45,751 nt of DNA, from the NCBI GenBank assembly GCA_913057235.1, contig CAJXNI010000020.1, positions 1-45,751 on the forward strand, in the 5' to 3' direction. This stretch comes from an uncultured Bacteroidota bacterium (GTDB lineage: Bacteria > Bacteroidota > Bacteroidia > Flavobacteriales > Schleiferiaceae). Position numbers and translations under genes: made by a program. Below are positions 26,501 to 34,341 of the stretch, piece after piece (positions within the stretch are counted from its first letter, which is position 1; each line of letters opens with the position of its first letter). The notes under the pieces were generated by a model, which saw only the letters and a program-made list of their open reading frames with translations, searched no databases and was not told where the DNA came from.

Positions 26501-27022
26501 ATGAAGAATTTAGAGATTTTAAAGAAAATTACTAACGGCTATTTTGTGGTAACCGCTCTTAAGAAAGCGGAGGAGATGGAAACGCGCGATGAAGATTACA
26601 TTGCTGCCGCTACAGTCAATTGGGTAACTCAAATTTCATTTGATCCTTTGCAGGTAGCAGTTTCAGTAGCCCTATTCAGTGATTTAAACGAGACCATAGA
26701 CAAAAGTGGCGCATTCACTGTGCACGTTCTTACTGATAAGCATATGCAGTGGATTGAGGAGTTTGCAGAAAAAAGTGAAATAACCTCAAAAAAAATAAAT
26801 GGTATAGATTACCATATTAAAAATAGTGAGGTGCTTTTAGATGATGCATTGGTGGTCATTACCTGCCGTCTAAAAGAAAGTGTACGCTGCGGAGATCATA
26901 CCCTTCATATTGGCGAGGTAGTTTCAACTGAAGAACACGGAACCATTGCACCACTTTCTACCGTGGCCTTGCCCAGTACCTACAAACCTGAAAATCTTCC
27001 CCAAGCCCCACCAACAAAATAA
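26501..27022 (+). CDS. flavin reductase-like FMN-binding split-barrel protein
   Basis: 173-aa cytoplasmic protein of the flavin reductase-like domain family (FMN-binding split barrel). Visible features are the start KNLEILKKITNGYFVVTA, the FMN-region strand AAATVNWVTQISFDPLQVAVSV, a central FTVHVLT strand and the late segment CRLKESVRCGDHTLHIGEVV. Members reduce flavin with NAD(P)H or carry FMN in small redox roles. It is transcribed alone or with the broken frame upstream, and precedes the haem/copper-type genes with 60 bases between. A specific partner oxygenase is not seen. Confidence 0.82.
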   Translation: MKNLEILKKITNGYFVVTALKKAEEMETRDEDYIAAATVNWVTQISFDPLQVAVSVALFSDLNETIDKSGAFTVHVLTDKHMQWIEEFAEKSEITSKKINGIDYHIKNSEVLLDDALVVITCRLKESVRCGDHTLHIGEVVSTEEHGTIAPLSTVALPSTYKPENLPQAPPTK

Positions 27023-27082
27023 TCTGCTTTTTACCAACTCAGGTCTTGCATAATTCGTGTTACTTGTATCTTGCAGGTTCAC

Positions 27083-27454
27083 ATGAAAGCTATTTTTGCA
27101 TACGGCCTTTTTTTGATGTTGCTCTGGGCGGCTCTTTTTAAGAGTATGGCCTTTTTAATCTTTAAGGTAAATGAGGCTGCTGTAGTTTCTGAACTATGTG
27201 TTGAAAAAGATTTAGAGGTTAACAACTGCAAAGGTTCCTGCTATCTGAAAGAAAAATTAGGTTTATCAGATAATTCGCAAGAGCAAAATAAAAGACCTCT
27301 AACAATACAAGTACAAGATCTTACTTTCCTAGAAAGTCCTTACTTGAACTTATCATATAGAGCAGATTATAGAGCAGAGCATCCATTTTATTATCTAGTA
27401 TTCTTTTCTAAAGGTATCAGAAACATTTGTTGGAAGCCACCCAGGCTTGTGTGA
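27083..27454 (+). CDS. small membrane protein with C-x9-C-x3-C motif, encoded before MbnP
   Basis: 123 aa from the ATG at 27083 (an in-frame TTG at 27071 is less likely). One N-terminal membrane segment (about residues 4-27), then the motif C39...C49-K-G-S-C53-Y-L-K-E-K-L, and a C-terminus with C116 followed by WKPPRLV. The CxGxCxLxKxL pattern with a PP near the end is one I associate with small Bacteroidota proteins next to MbnP or metal genes, but I cannot name a family. The cysteines would face the periplasm and could bind copper or haem, or act in thiol exchange. MbnP starts 55 bases downstream. Confidence 0.65.
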   Translation: MKAIFAYGLFLMLLWAALFKSMAFLIFKVNEAAVVSELCVEKDLEVNNCKGSCYLKEKLGLSDNSQEQNKRPLTIQVQDLTFLESPYLNLSYRADYRAEHPFYYLVFFSKGIRNICWKPPRLV

Positions 27455-27509
27455 TTTCCAACACCTATTTTCTGCGTACCAATAAATACTTTTAGAAAAA
27501 ATTAATACC

Positions 27510-28313
27510 ATGAAAAAGATTGCTTTTCTTGGGCTTTTTGCCCTGTCTACCCTCTTAATTTCTTGCGAGGAGGATGACAACAACACCAACAACAATCAAG
27601 AACCTACCGATACCAAGGTTACTCCAAAGTTTATGTATGATTACAACTTTGGTGCTGATGATTTTCAATTAGATCAATATTATGCACTGGATGGAGGTGC
27701 TCAGGTGTCCTTTTCACTGGCTTCTTTTTATATTTCGCAGCCCACCTTAGTAGATGATAACGATGTTGAAACGCCTCTAACTCCAGAATATATTATAGTG
27801 AGACCAGGTGATGGTCCCACTTCTTTTGATGCTATAGAGAGTGGCCATGCCCATCGCTTAAAGTTTAATGTGGGAATTGATGCGGCTACCAATACTGAGA
27901 ATGGAGCCAGTGGTGTGCAGCCATCTGATTTCACGGATCCCAATCATCCACTAGCGCCCCAGCCCGAAGGAATGTACTGGAGTTGGGCCAGCGGTTACAT
28001 TTTTGTGAAACTAGAAGGAGCTTATGATTATGATGGAGATAGCCAAGCAGATACCACCTTTAAATATCACTTAGGGGTAAATGACCTTCTTCAGGTGAAA
28101 GATGTAATGCTTCACAGCGATATGGCTGGCGGAGAGGATTTTGAAGTAGACATCAAGCTGGACTTAAAACAGGTGTTTACCAACTTGGACATCAACACTG
28201 AAGTATTGACCATGACTATGGGTGGTCCGGAGAACAAGGCTTTGGCTACTAAAATCATCCAGAATTTTGCCAATGGTATCTCGGTTGAGAAACATGATCA
28301 CGGCAGTCACTAA
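27510..28313 (+). CDS. MbnP-family copper-binding lipoprotein
   Basis: 267-aa lipoprotein. The signal peptide has its lipobox Cys at residue 19 (LLISC) followed by EEDDNN, an acidic run of the kind that can direct Bacteroidota lipoproteins to the surface. The conserved MbnP core is seen: FGADDFQLDQYY, VSFSLASFYISQ, SGHAHRLKFNVGI, the aromatic stretch EGMYWSWASGYIFVKLEG and a late VDIKLDLKQVF. The tail is His-rich (EKHDHGSH). In methanotrophs MbnP binds Cu(I) after its MbnH partner oxidises a Trp to kynurenine; the MYWSWASGY tryptophans are the obvious candidates here. The next gene is the MbnH partner and overlaps by 20 bases. Confidence 0.85.
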   Translation: MKKIAFLGLFALSTLLISCEEDDNNTNNNQEPTDTKVTPKFMYDYNFGADDFQLDQYYALDGGAQVSFSLASFYISQPTLVDDNDVETPLTPEYIIVRPGDGPTSFDAIESGHAHRLKFNVGIDAATNTENGASGVQPSDFTDPNHPLAPQPEGMYWSWASGYIFVKLEGAYDYDGDSQADTTFKYHLGVNDLLQVKDVMLHSDMAGGEDFEVDIKLDLKQVFTNLDINTEVLTMTMGGPENKALATKIIQNFANGISVEKHDHGSH

Positions 28314-29358
28314 ATACGGCCTTCCAAAAAGTAAGATTAAAAAACTTGGCAGCCTAGCGCTGCTAAGTTTTTTTGTCTTTCTAGCATGCACGCCCAATCA
28401 GGATCAGCAAAAAAGCACAGCGGTTGACCAACCGGTATCCATAGCTATCCCGCACTTTCCAGAAATGCCGGTTCCTGAAAATAGGCCTATTACTAAAAAG
28501 CGCATTGCCTTAGGTAAGAAACTTTTTAACGATCCTATTCTCAGTAAAAACCAAGACATTTCCTGTGCTTCTTGCCACCTAAGTGCTAAGGCTTTCACCG
28601 ATGGGCGAAATGTTTCTACTGGTACGGAAGGACGACAGACACTCCGCAATTCGCCCACCTTATTTAATCTGGCTTGGCAGCCCTATCTCTTTATGGATGG
28701 CGGCAATCCTACTTTAGAGAGTCAGGTTTTTGGCCCCATAGAGGAGCATACCGAAATGGATAACCCCTTTACAGAAGCCATGGCGCGGGTGGCAGCCAGC
28801 GCAGAATACCAACGTTTGTTTAAAGAGGCCTTTGGAGACGATGTGAATCCATTTACTTTAACCACGGCACTGTCTACTTTTGAAAGAAGTCTGGTGAGCT
28901 ACAACAGCCCTTTTGATCAGTTCTATTATTACGGAGACTCATCGGCCTTGAGCCCAAGCGCACAGCGCGGTTTGCAACTTTTTACCAGTGAGGCCTTGGC
29001 TTGTGAAAGCTGCCATAGCTTTCCGCTAACCACCAATTTTAGTTTTGAGAATATAGGGTTAAAAATGCATTACCAAACCGATTCTGGAAGGGCTCGGGTT
29101 ACGCAAGTGGCCGCAGATCACGGAAAGTTTAAAGTACCTACCCTTAGAAATATAACCCTTACTGCACCCTACATGCATGACGGCAGCGTAGAAACCCTTA
29201 GTGAGGTGATTGATCATTTTGCTGCCGGAGGGGTGGGTCATCCTAATCAAAGCAAGCAGGTGAATGGATTTGCCATTACGGCCCGGCAGAAAGAAGATTT
29301 GTTGGCTTTTTTAGCCAGCCTCACTGATACCAATTCCTACCAGCAGTATCAGGATTAG
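28294..29358 (+). CDS. MbnH/MauG-type dihaem peroxidase, lipoprotein
   Basis: 354 aa from the ATG at 28294, which overlaps the end of mbnP-like gene by 20 bases; the frame is open further upstream, but only this start gives a good signal (lipobox Cys32 in FFVFLAC). Two c-type haem sites are present: C91-A-S-C94-H95 and C237-E-S-C240-H241. The sequence around APYMHDGSVETLSEVIDHF matches MauG/MbnH-type enzymes rather than classical cytochrome c peroxidases, which have a Met ligand after this block. Predicted role is oxidation of a Trp in MbnP to make a copper site. Location is periplasmic or outer-membrane anchored. Confidence 0.88.
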   Translation: MITAVTKYGLPKSKIKKLGSLALLSFFVFLACTPNQDQQKSTAVDQPVSIAIPHFPEMPVPENRPITKKRIALGKKLFNDPILSKNQDISCASCHLSAKAFTDGRNVSTGTEGRQTLRNSPTLFNLAWQPYLFMDGGNPTLESQVFGPIEEHTEMDNPFTEAMARVAASAEYQRLFKEAFGDDVNPFTLTTALSTFERSLVSYNSPFDQFYYYGDSSALSPSAQRGLQLFTSEALACESCHSFPLTTNFSFENIGLKMHYQTDSGRARVTQVAADHGKFKVPTLRNITLTAPYMHDGSVETLSEVIDHFAAGGVGHPNQSKQVNGFAITARQKEDLLAFLASLTDTNSYQQYQD

Positions 29359-29376
29359 CTTAGAGTAAAAAAGACT

Positions 29377-29976
29377 TTATTCCAACTTAATTTTCCAGGC
29401 ACCACGCAAATCGCCTATTTCAAAGCCTAGGGCCTTATCATTGGGGTAGGTTTTGGCCAAAGCTTCAAGGGTTTCCTTTTGCACTTTCTTGCCAGGCGTG
29501 CCGTGGCATTTAAGGCAGGCCTCCATTTTGAGTACAATGGGTTTGTAAAAATACCGTTCACCGTCAACCTCCTTTAAAACAGGCTCGGGGGTAGTGCCCG
29601 CTGCCATGGCCTGTTCAAAAGATTGGTAGGCTGCGCTATCGGTGGCGTTTTTCAAATAGTTGTTAGGGTTGCGATTGCGGGTAGCAATGCGGCCAATTTG
29701 CGCGTTGTGCAAAGCCCCAATAGAATCTGCAATACCACTAGCCTTTAAATTGCAGTAGCCAATGGCATATTGGGTGCCTCCCTGTTGCAAGGCACTACTC
29801 ACCTGGCTCATTAGAGCCCCTTGCGCTTCAAAGGCTATTTCATTGCCGCGTTCTAGCGCATCTTGGGTTTCATTTGGCTCTTCGGCCGATGGAGCCTTGG
29901 CTTTAGAATTTGGTGAATTACAGGCCGCAATGGCCAGTAAGATGGCAGAGATTGCCAGAATTGCGCGGTACTGCAT
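29377..29976 (-). CDS. DUF3365 (Tll0287-like) haem lipoprotein
   Basis: 199-aa lipoprotein with lipobox Cys19 (LAIAAC) and a single c-type haem site C154-LK-C157-H158 near the C-terminus, preceded by the family stretch IGYCNLKASGIADSIG and the Arg-rich RIATRNRNPNN. DUF3365 proteins are haem-binding redox or gas sensors, or small electron carriers, in the periplasm. It is convergent with the MbnH-like gene, 18 bases apart, so it is not in the same operon, but it adds a third haem protein to this locus. A functional link is possible but unproven. Confidence 0.86.
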   Translation of the reverse strand: MQYRAILAISAILLAIAACNSPNSKAKAPSAEEPNETQDALERGNEIAFEAQGALMSQVSSALQQGGTQYAIGYCNLKASGIADSIGALHNAQIGRIATRNRNPNNYLKNATDSAAYQSFEQAMAAGTTPEPVLKEVDGERYFYKPIVLKMEACLKCHGTPGKKVQKETLEALAKTYPNDKALGFEIGDLRGAWKIKLE

Positions 29977-30042
29977 AATATTCTATTTGGCTTCTAAAAT
30001 ACTTAAAGAAAATAAAGAGCTACGGTATCTAATGTCACTCAA

Positions 30043-30429
30043 TTAGTCCAGCCGATCCTTAACGTAGGTGATTTTAGTTTTCCCGTGTGGGGTGGGTTTT
30101 CCATTTTCACCCAGGTTAACAAAAACCAATTGGTCAATTTTAAGGACGGGCTCACGAGTGAGCTTGTTCCTTACCTCACAGCGCATGGTTAAAGAGCTTT
30201 TACCAAAGTGGGTGGCTTCAATTCCTAATTCAATAATATCGCCCTGCTTAGGAGCGCTAATAAAATTAATTTCAGAAATAAGTTTGGTTACTACCCGATG
30301 GTTTTCCAGTTGTACAATGGCATAGATCACGGCTTCTTCATCTATCCAACGCAATAAGCTTCCACCAAATAAGGAGTTGTTGGGATTCAGATCTTCGGGC
30401 TTGACCCATTTACGTGTATGAAAATTCAT
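30043..30429 (-). CDS. acyl-CoA thioesterase, hot-dog fold (YciA/BFIT type)
   Basis: 128-aa cytoplasmic hydrolase freeing fatty acids from CoA. The hot-dog fold signature is visible: NPNNSLFGGSLLRWIDEEAVIYA (helix with the acidic catalytic residue in WIDE), then VVTKLISEINFISAPKQGDIIELG and EVRNKLTREPVLKIDQLVFV. The fold and length fit YciA-like enzymes. A 100-bp inverted-repeat element sits 21 bases before its start and could supply or disturb its promoter. It may serve in fatty-acid turnover with the beta-oxidation genes elsewhere in the window. Confidence 0.9.
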   Translation of the reverse strand: MNFHTRKWVKPEDLNPNNSLFGGSLLRWIDEEAVIYAIVQLENHRVVTKLISEINFISAPKQGDIIELGIEATHFGKSSLTMRCEVRNKLTREPVLKIDQLVFVNLGENGKPTPHGKTKITYVKDRLD

Positions 30430-30449
30430 TTTACAGTATTAGGTATTTA

Positions 30450-30549
30450 GTACAAAATAGTAAGACGTAAAAACATTGAGCAGAAGGTTGAACCAGTAGT
30501 CTGCTTTTACCCAAATAAATGTTTTTTCTGAGGTCTTACTACTTTGTAC
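30450..30549. repeat. 100-bp imperfect inverted-repeat element (MITE-like)
   Basis: Ends GTACAAAATAGTAAGAC and GTCTTACTACTTTGTAC are inverted repeats, 16 of 17 bases. Inside, AAAAACATT pairs with AATGTTTTT and GCAGA with TCTGC, so the whole unit folds into one long hairpin. It lies between two same-strand genes (dps upstream, thioesterase downstream). It may be a small mobile repeat, or a natural terminator/regulatory structure. No clear target duplication was seen. Confidence 0.55.
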
Positions 30550-30574
30550 ACGGCTATTTTTAGCAAAGGCCTTT

Positions 30575-31045
30575 TTAGCTCATAAAAGACTGGTACATCC
30601 ATACACTTTTCTCTTGCTCACGGATGTAGTCGCTCATTAAGGCATTGGTGCCTTCATCGTCTGCTTCATCTGAAAGCGCTAATATTTCCCGTTCTATTTT
30701 TAAGAGCGCCTTGTAGCCCTCAAGTACTACTTGCACGGTGCCGCGCGCATCGGTAATATTTTTAGCCTCCATGATACTTGCTTCCTGGAGGTAATCTGTA
30801 TAGGTGTGCAGGGGGGTAAAACCAAGGGTGAGGATGCGCTCTGCGATTTCATCAATCTTTTCAAATGAATCCAGGTACAACTCTTCAAATTTCTGATGCA
30901 GCTCAAAGAACTTTTCGCCTTTTATATTCCAGTGAATGGCTCTGGAGTTGGCGTAAAACATCTGGTAATTGGCTAAAAGATGGTTGAGTTTATCGGCTAA
31001 GTCTGCGGCTTTTTCGCTTTGCAGCCCAATTTCATTCGTATTCAT
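30575..31045 (-). CDS. dps: Dps-family ferritin-like DNA protection protein
   Basis: 156-aa four-helix-bundle protein that forms a dodecamer, oxidises and stores iron, and guards DNA under stress. The ferroxidase set is complete with exact family spacing: H38 (AIHWNIKG), H50 (FELHQKF), D65 and E69 (KIDEIAERI). It has a good -7 box upstream on the minus strand. The N-terminal tail is short and not Lys-rich, so DNA binding may be weak and iron detoxification the main role. Confidence 0.93.
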   Translation of the reverse strand: MNTNEIGLQSEKAADLADKLNHLLANYQMFYANSRAIHWNIKGEKFFELHQKFEELYLDSFEKIDEIAERILTLGFTPLHTYTDYLQEASIMEAKNITDARGTVQVVLEGYKALLKIEREILALSDEADDEGTNALMSDYIREQEKSVWMYQSFMS

Positions 31046-31075
31046 AGATTAAAGCTTTTAAATTTAAATTCACAT

Positions 31076-31083
31076 CAAAATTA
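31076..31083 (-). promoter_or_regulatory. -7 box TAATTTTG for dps
   Basis: Exact TAnnTTTG on the minus strand, 30 bases before the dps ATG. No TTG at the usual -33 spacing. AT-rich palindromes (AATTTAAATT and AAAGCTTT) lie between box and start. Confidence 0.5.
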
Positions 31084-31193
31084 ACTATATTTTATGGTTT
31101 GGCCATGATCATTAGTGTTACCTGTATCACCTAATTTTAAGCGCGCCAATGAGGTTAGGCCTTTTTGCCTGAACATATTTTTATTTTCGCAGC

Positions 31194-32417
31194 ATGATTG
31201 AACTCAAACCCTTTTGTGCCTTACGCCCTCCCCGGGATAAGGCGTACCTAGTGGCTACCCGTAGCTATTTAACGTACACCGAAAGTGAACTAGAGGATAA
31301 ACTGAACAACAATCCCTTTACGTTTTTGCACATCATTAATCCCGCTAAGGGAAGAGGTTTAGATTACGGGCCAGAGAAATACCAACGGGTAAAAAAAGAG
31401 TTTGAAAATCGATTGGAAGAAGGCATCTTTCAACAAGATACACATCCTAGTTTTTACCTCTACCGTCAGGTGAAAGACGGCAATGAATACATTGGGCTAA
31501 TTGCTGCAGTAGCGGTAAAAGATTACCTGGAAGGCCGCATAAAAAAGCATGAAAAAACCCTTACGCGAAGGGAAGAAATGTTTACTGATTACCTGCAAAC
31601 TACTGGCTTTAATGCCGAGCCAGTGCTGCTCACGTACCAAGATGATCTTCGTTTGGATCAGATTTTTGTCCAGTATATTGAGCAACGCTCTGAGTACGAA
31701 TTTACCAGCACTGATAGGGTGCTGCACCAGCTTTGGCTGATAGACGACCAAGCGCACTGCCAAATCATAAGCGAAACCTTTAAAGAGCAAGACTGCCTAT
31801 ACATTGCTGATGGTCATCATCGTTGCGCCAGTTCAGCTTTGTTGGCGGATCGGTTGGCCTCTCATGGCGATGGGGCGCATAATTATTTTATGGCACTGCT
31901 TATAGGCGAAGAGCAAATGAAGGTGTATGACTTTAATCGCTTGGTGAAAAATACTACCGGTAAAAGTGAGCTTAAAATCTTGCATGAATTGGAGGAGCAT
32001 TTTTTAATTGAGCGCAAGGGTAAATCAATTTTTAGGCCTGAAAAACTGCACGAGATAGGAATGTACCTAAAAGGCGAGTGGTATAAAATTGTGCCTAAAA
32101 CCGGCACTTTTGATCCGGGTGATGCGGTTAGTCATTTAGATGCAGACATTCTCAGCCAAAACGCGCTAGACCCTGTTTTTGGAATAGAAGATCTAAAAAA
32201 TGATAAGCGTGTAAGCTTTGTGCCGGGTACCGAAGGTTTGGAGTACCTCCAAAATAAGGTAGACCAAAATAGCTATCAGGTGGCATTTGCATTGCATCCT
32301 GTAACGGTAGATCAAATTAAAAAGGTGAGTGACGCTGGCTTAACTATGCCGCCTAAGAGTACTTATGTGGAGCCAAAACTGCGCAGCGGCTTAACCGTGT
32401 ACAAGATTTTAGAATGA
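31194..32417 (+). CDS. DUF1015 family protein
   Basis: 407-aa cytoplasmic protein covering the whole DUF1015 length. Seen are the N-terminal MIELKPFCALRPPRDKAY, YLYRQV in the first third, and the conserved IADGHHRCASSALL and YFMALLIGEEQMKVYDFNRLV blocks; the end (FALHPVTVDQIKKV to MPPKSTYVEPKLRSGL) is also typical. The biochemical function of the family is not settled, although it often sits near serine biosynthesis genes. The last nine bases overlap the convergent HupE-like gene. Start at 31194 is supported by family alignment. Confidence 0.9.
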   Translation: MIELKPFCALRPPRDKAYLVATRSYLTYTESELEDKLNNNPFTFLHIINPAKGRGLDYGPEKYQRVKKEFENRLEEGIFQQDTHPSFYLYRQVKDGNEYIGLIAAVAVKDYLEGRIKKHEKTLTRREEMFTDYLQTTGFNAEPVLLTYQDDLRLDQIFVQYIEQRSEYEFTSTDRVLHQLWLIDDQAHCQIISETFKEQDCLYIADGHHRCASSALLADRLASHGDGAHNYFMALLIGEEQMKVYDFNRLVKNTTGKSELKILHELEEHFLIERKGKSIFRPEKLHEIGMYLKGEWYKIVPKTGTFDPGDAVSHLDADILSQNALDPVFGIEDLKNDKRVSFVPGTEGLEYLQNKVDQNSYQVAFALHPVTVDQIKKVSDAGLTMPPKSTYVEPKLRSGLTVYKILE

Positions 32418-32996
32418 AATTTCAAAGGGCCAGGTTTCAATGCACATGATTAAAGCCAGGGCAAAGGCCGCCCCTGAAATAAAGAGATTCCACTCACGGG
32501 GTTTTTTATTAAGAATAAACTCGTATACCACTAAAGCAATTAGTAAGGCGGCCACTACGGCCAACTGCCCAAGTTCTACCCCAAGATTAAAGGGCAGTAA
32601 AGCTTCCCAATAGTTTTTAGTACCCATCACCAGCATGTCGTAATAATTGGAAAAGCCTAAACCGTGAATAATTCCAAAGAGAAGGGCTAACCAATTTTTA
32701 CTGCTGCTTTTTTGGTTTTGCCCGGCCTTGCTCAGATTAAATAAGGCCGTAAAAACAATAGTCACCGGGATTAAAAACTCTATTAACTCGCTTTCTACTG
32801 TAACAATATCCAATGCCCCCAGGGTAAGCGAAACGGAGTGGCCAATGGTAAAAAAGCTTACGGCAATAATTACCTTTAGCCAGTGCTTGAGTTGGTAGGT
32901 GGCCATTAAGGCAATCAAAAAAAGTATGTGGTCTAAAGCACTAAAGCTAACAATGTGCTCATACCCAAGGGTTAAATAGTTGGTAAAGGGGCTCAT
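32409..32996 (-). CDS. HupE/UreJ-like membrane protein
   Basis: 195-aa inner-membrane protein with about six or seven hydrophobic segments. The family His sites are within membrane helices: HILFLIAL, TIGHSVSLTL and GIIHGLGFSN. HupE/UreJ proteins are linked with nickel or other metal uptake. The neighbouring DUF6702 gene starts upstream with only two bases between, giving a two-gene operon that occurs widely in Bacteroidota. No urease or hydrogenase is in the window. The gene ends inside the convergent DUF1015 gene. Confidence 0.8.
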   Translation of the reverse strand: MSPFTNYLTLGYEHIVSFSALDHILFLIALMATYQLKHWLKVIIAVSFFTIGHSVSLTLGALDIVTVESELIEFLIPVTIVFTALFNLSKAGQNQKSSSKNWLALLFGIIHGLGFSNYYDMLVMGTKNYWEALLPFNLGVELGQLAVVAALLIALVVYEFILNKKPREWNLFISGAAFALALIMCIETWPFEISF

Positions 32997-32998
32997 GC

Positions 32999-33484
32999 CT
33001 AAAAGTTGAGGGTTTGCAATGTTTTTTGTTGATTGTAGTAGGCCGATTGTAATTTACCGCCCTGCTCCAAATTGACCAAATTCGTTTGGTCATCAAACAG
33101 CTCTAATAGCAAGGTGTTCTGTACGGTTACAGCTAAAGGCCATTTTTCAAAATTGTATTGTAGGTATACATAGGTTATGTCATACTCTACCTCATAACCA
33201 ATAAATGTAAATTCTTCCCAATCATTTTTGGTGGAGCGCAATTTAAAATGGCGTCTAAAGTATTGTTCCAGTAGTTTGGGGGTGGCTTTAGCTTCACGTT
33301 GAGTGCCCAGCGCTATTTTAGTGTCTTGGCCTTGCTCTAGGGCCGCTTCCAGATCATCGGTGAAAACCTTAGCGGTAACTTGCAACTGCTCTCCCTTAAA
33401 CTCTCCGTAAGTTGTACTCACGTGAAAGTCATGAGCATTAGTAAGTAGTAAGCTAAAAAAGGCACTGGCGAAGAATGAAAACAT
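32999..33484 (-). CDS. DUF6702 family exported protein
   Basis: 161-aa exported protein with a signal peptide (MFSFFASAFFSLLLTNAHD). The mature part begins FHVSTTYGEFKGEQLQVTAKVFTDDLEAAL, typical of DUF6702, followed by beta strands and a central YFRRHFKLRS. It is first in a two-gene unit with the HupE-like transporter, and His residues near the processed N-terminus (HDFH) could bind metal. Family assignment is from memory of the conserved N-terminal pattern. Confidence 0.72.
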   Translation of the reverse strand: MFSFFASAFFSLLLTNAHDFHVSTTYGEFKGEQLQVTAKVFTDDLEAALEQGQDTKIALGTQREAKATPKLLEQYFRRHFKLRSTKNDWEEFTFIGYEVEYDITYVYLQYNFEKWPLAVTVQNTLLLELFDDQTNLVNLEQGGKLQSAYYNQQKTLQTLNF

Positions 33485-33541
33485 AGTGTTTGGTAGTTTA
33501 CAACCGGCAATACTATTAATTTGCCACTAAATAATGAATAA

Positions 33542-34336
33542 GTGCAAAGAACACTTAAAAATAGATTAAGCCAATGGCTCCCGGGTACCAAGAAAAAAGG
33601 TGGAGCAAGCTTGGGTGCACCCTTTTTGGTGTATAACATGAGTAAGGTAGGCTCATCTACAATTTATAAGACCCTAGCTGAAGAACATGGGCAGGATCAG
33701 GTTTTTCATTTTCATTATCTCACCAACAATTTTTTAGATTTGCGTAATACCCGCCATCCTATGATCGAATTGTCGCTGAGAATGGTGCAACCCTATCTTG
33801 ATTTCCAAGAAAAATGGCCAAGCCTTAAGCCATTTATTGTTACCGCTGTTCGTGATCCTATGGCTCATTTTCTCTCGGGCATCTTTCAAAATGCGGCTGT
33901 CTACGGTCAGAGAATCCCTGAGCTTCACGAGTTAACAGAGAAACTAAAAGTCTGGCAGGCAGACTATGGCGCTATTTGGTTAGATTATGAATTAAAGGAG
34001 AGTTTTGGGCTTGATTTTTTGGGGCAGCCTTTTGACAAGGATAAAGGATATACTATTCTGGAAAATGAAAAGGCCCGCGGGCTATGCTTACGATTAGAAA
34101 ATATGAATGAGGTTTTTTCAGAGGCTTATGCGCAATTAATTAATGGCCCCTCTCTGAATTTGAAGGAGGCAGAGAATCTGGCTAGTGAGAAAAAGTCTGG
34201 TGATCTGTATAGACAGTATAAAAAACAGCTTAAATTTCCTGAGCAATTTTTAAGGGAGTATTATCGCCAACAGTTCCCCCGCCACTTTTATAGTTGCTCA
34301 GAAATTGAATCATTTATTAATCGCTGGAAAGCCTAG
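33542..34336 (+). CDS. sulfotransferase-like / putative capsular polysaccharide synthesis protein
   Basis: 264-aa protein with the two nucleotide-binding landmarks of PAPS-dependent sulfotransferases: a P-loop-like MSKVGSSTIYKTL near residues 33-45 and the 3'-phosphate region VTAVRDPMAHFLSGIFQ near 100-116. It resembles the family annotated as putative capsular polysaccharide synthesis protein. The best start is a GTG at 33542; the nearby ATG at 33534 gives only ten codons. It is followed after five bases by the pirin pseudogene, and faces away from the DUF6702 operon. Role in sulfated surface glycan is inferred. Confidence 0.7.
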   Translation: MQRTLKNRLSQWLPGTKKKGGASLGAPFLVYNMSKVGSSTIYKTLAEEHGQDQVFHFHYLTNNFLDLRNTRHPMIELSLRMVQPYLDFQEKWPSLKPFIVTAVRDPMAHFLSGIFQNAAVYGQRIPELHELTEKLKVWQADYGAIWLDYELKESFGLDFLGQPFDKDKGYTILENEKARGLCLRLENMNEVFSEAYAQLINGPSLNLKEAENLASEKKSGDLYRQYKKQLKFPEQFLREYYRQQFPRHFYSCSEIESFINRWKA

Positions 34337-34341
34337 AAAAT

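Noticed and set aside
27083-27454. The small Cys protein as a methanobactin precursor (MbnA)
   Set aside because: At 123 aa with a membrane segment it does not resemble the short MbnA peptides, and no MbnB/MbnC genes are nearby.
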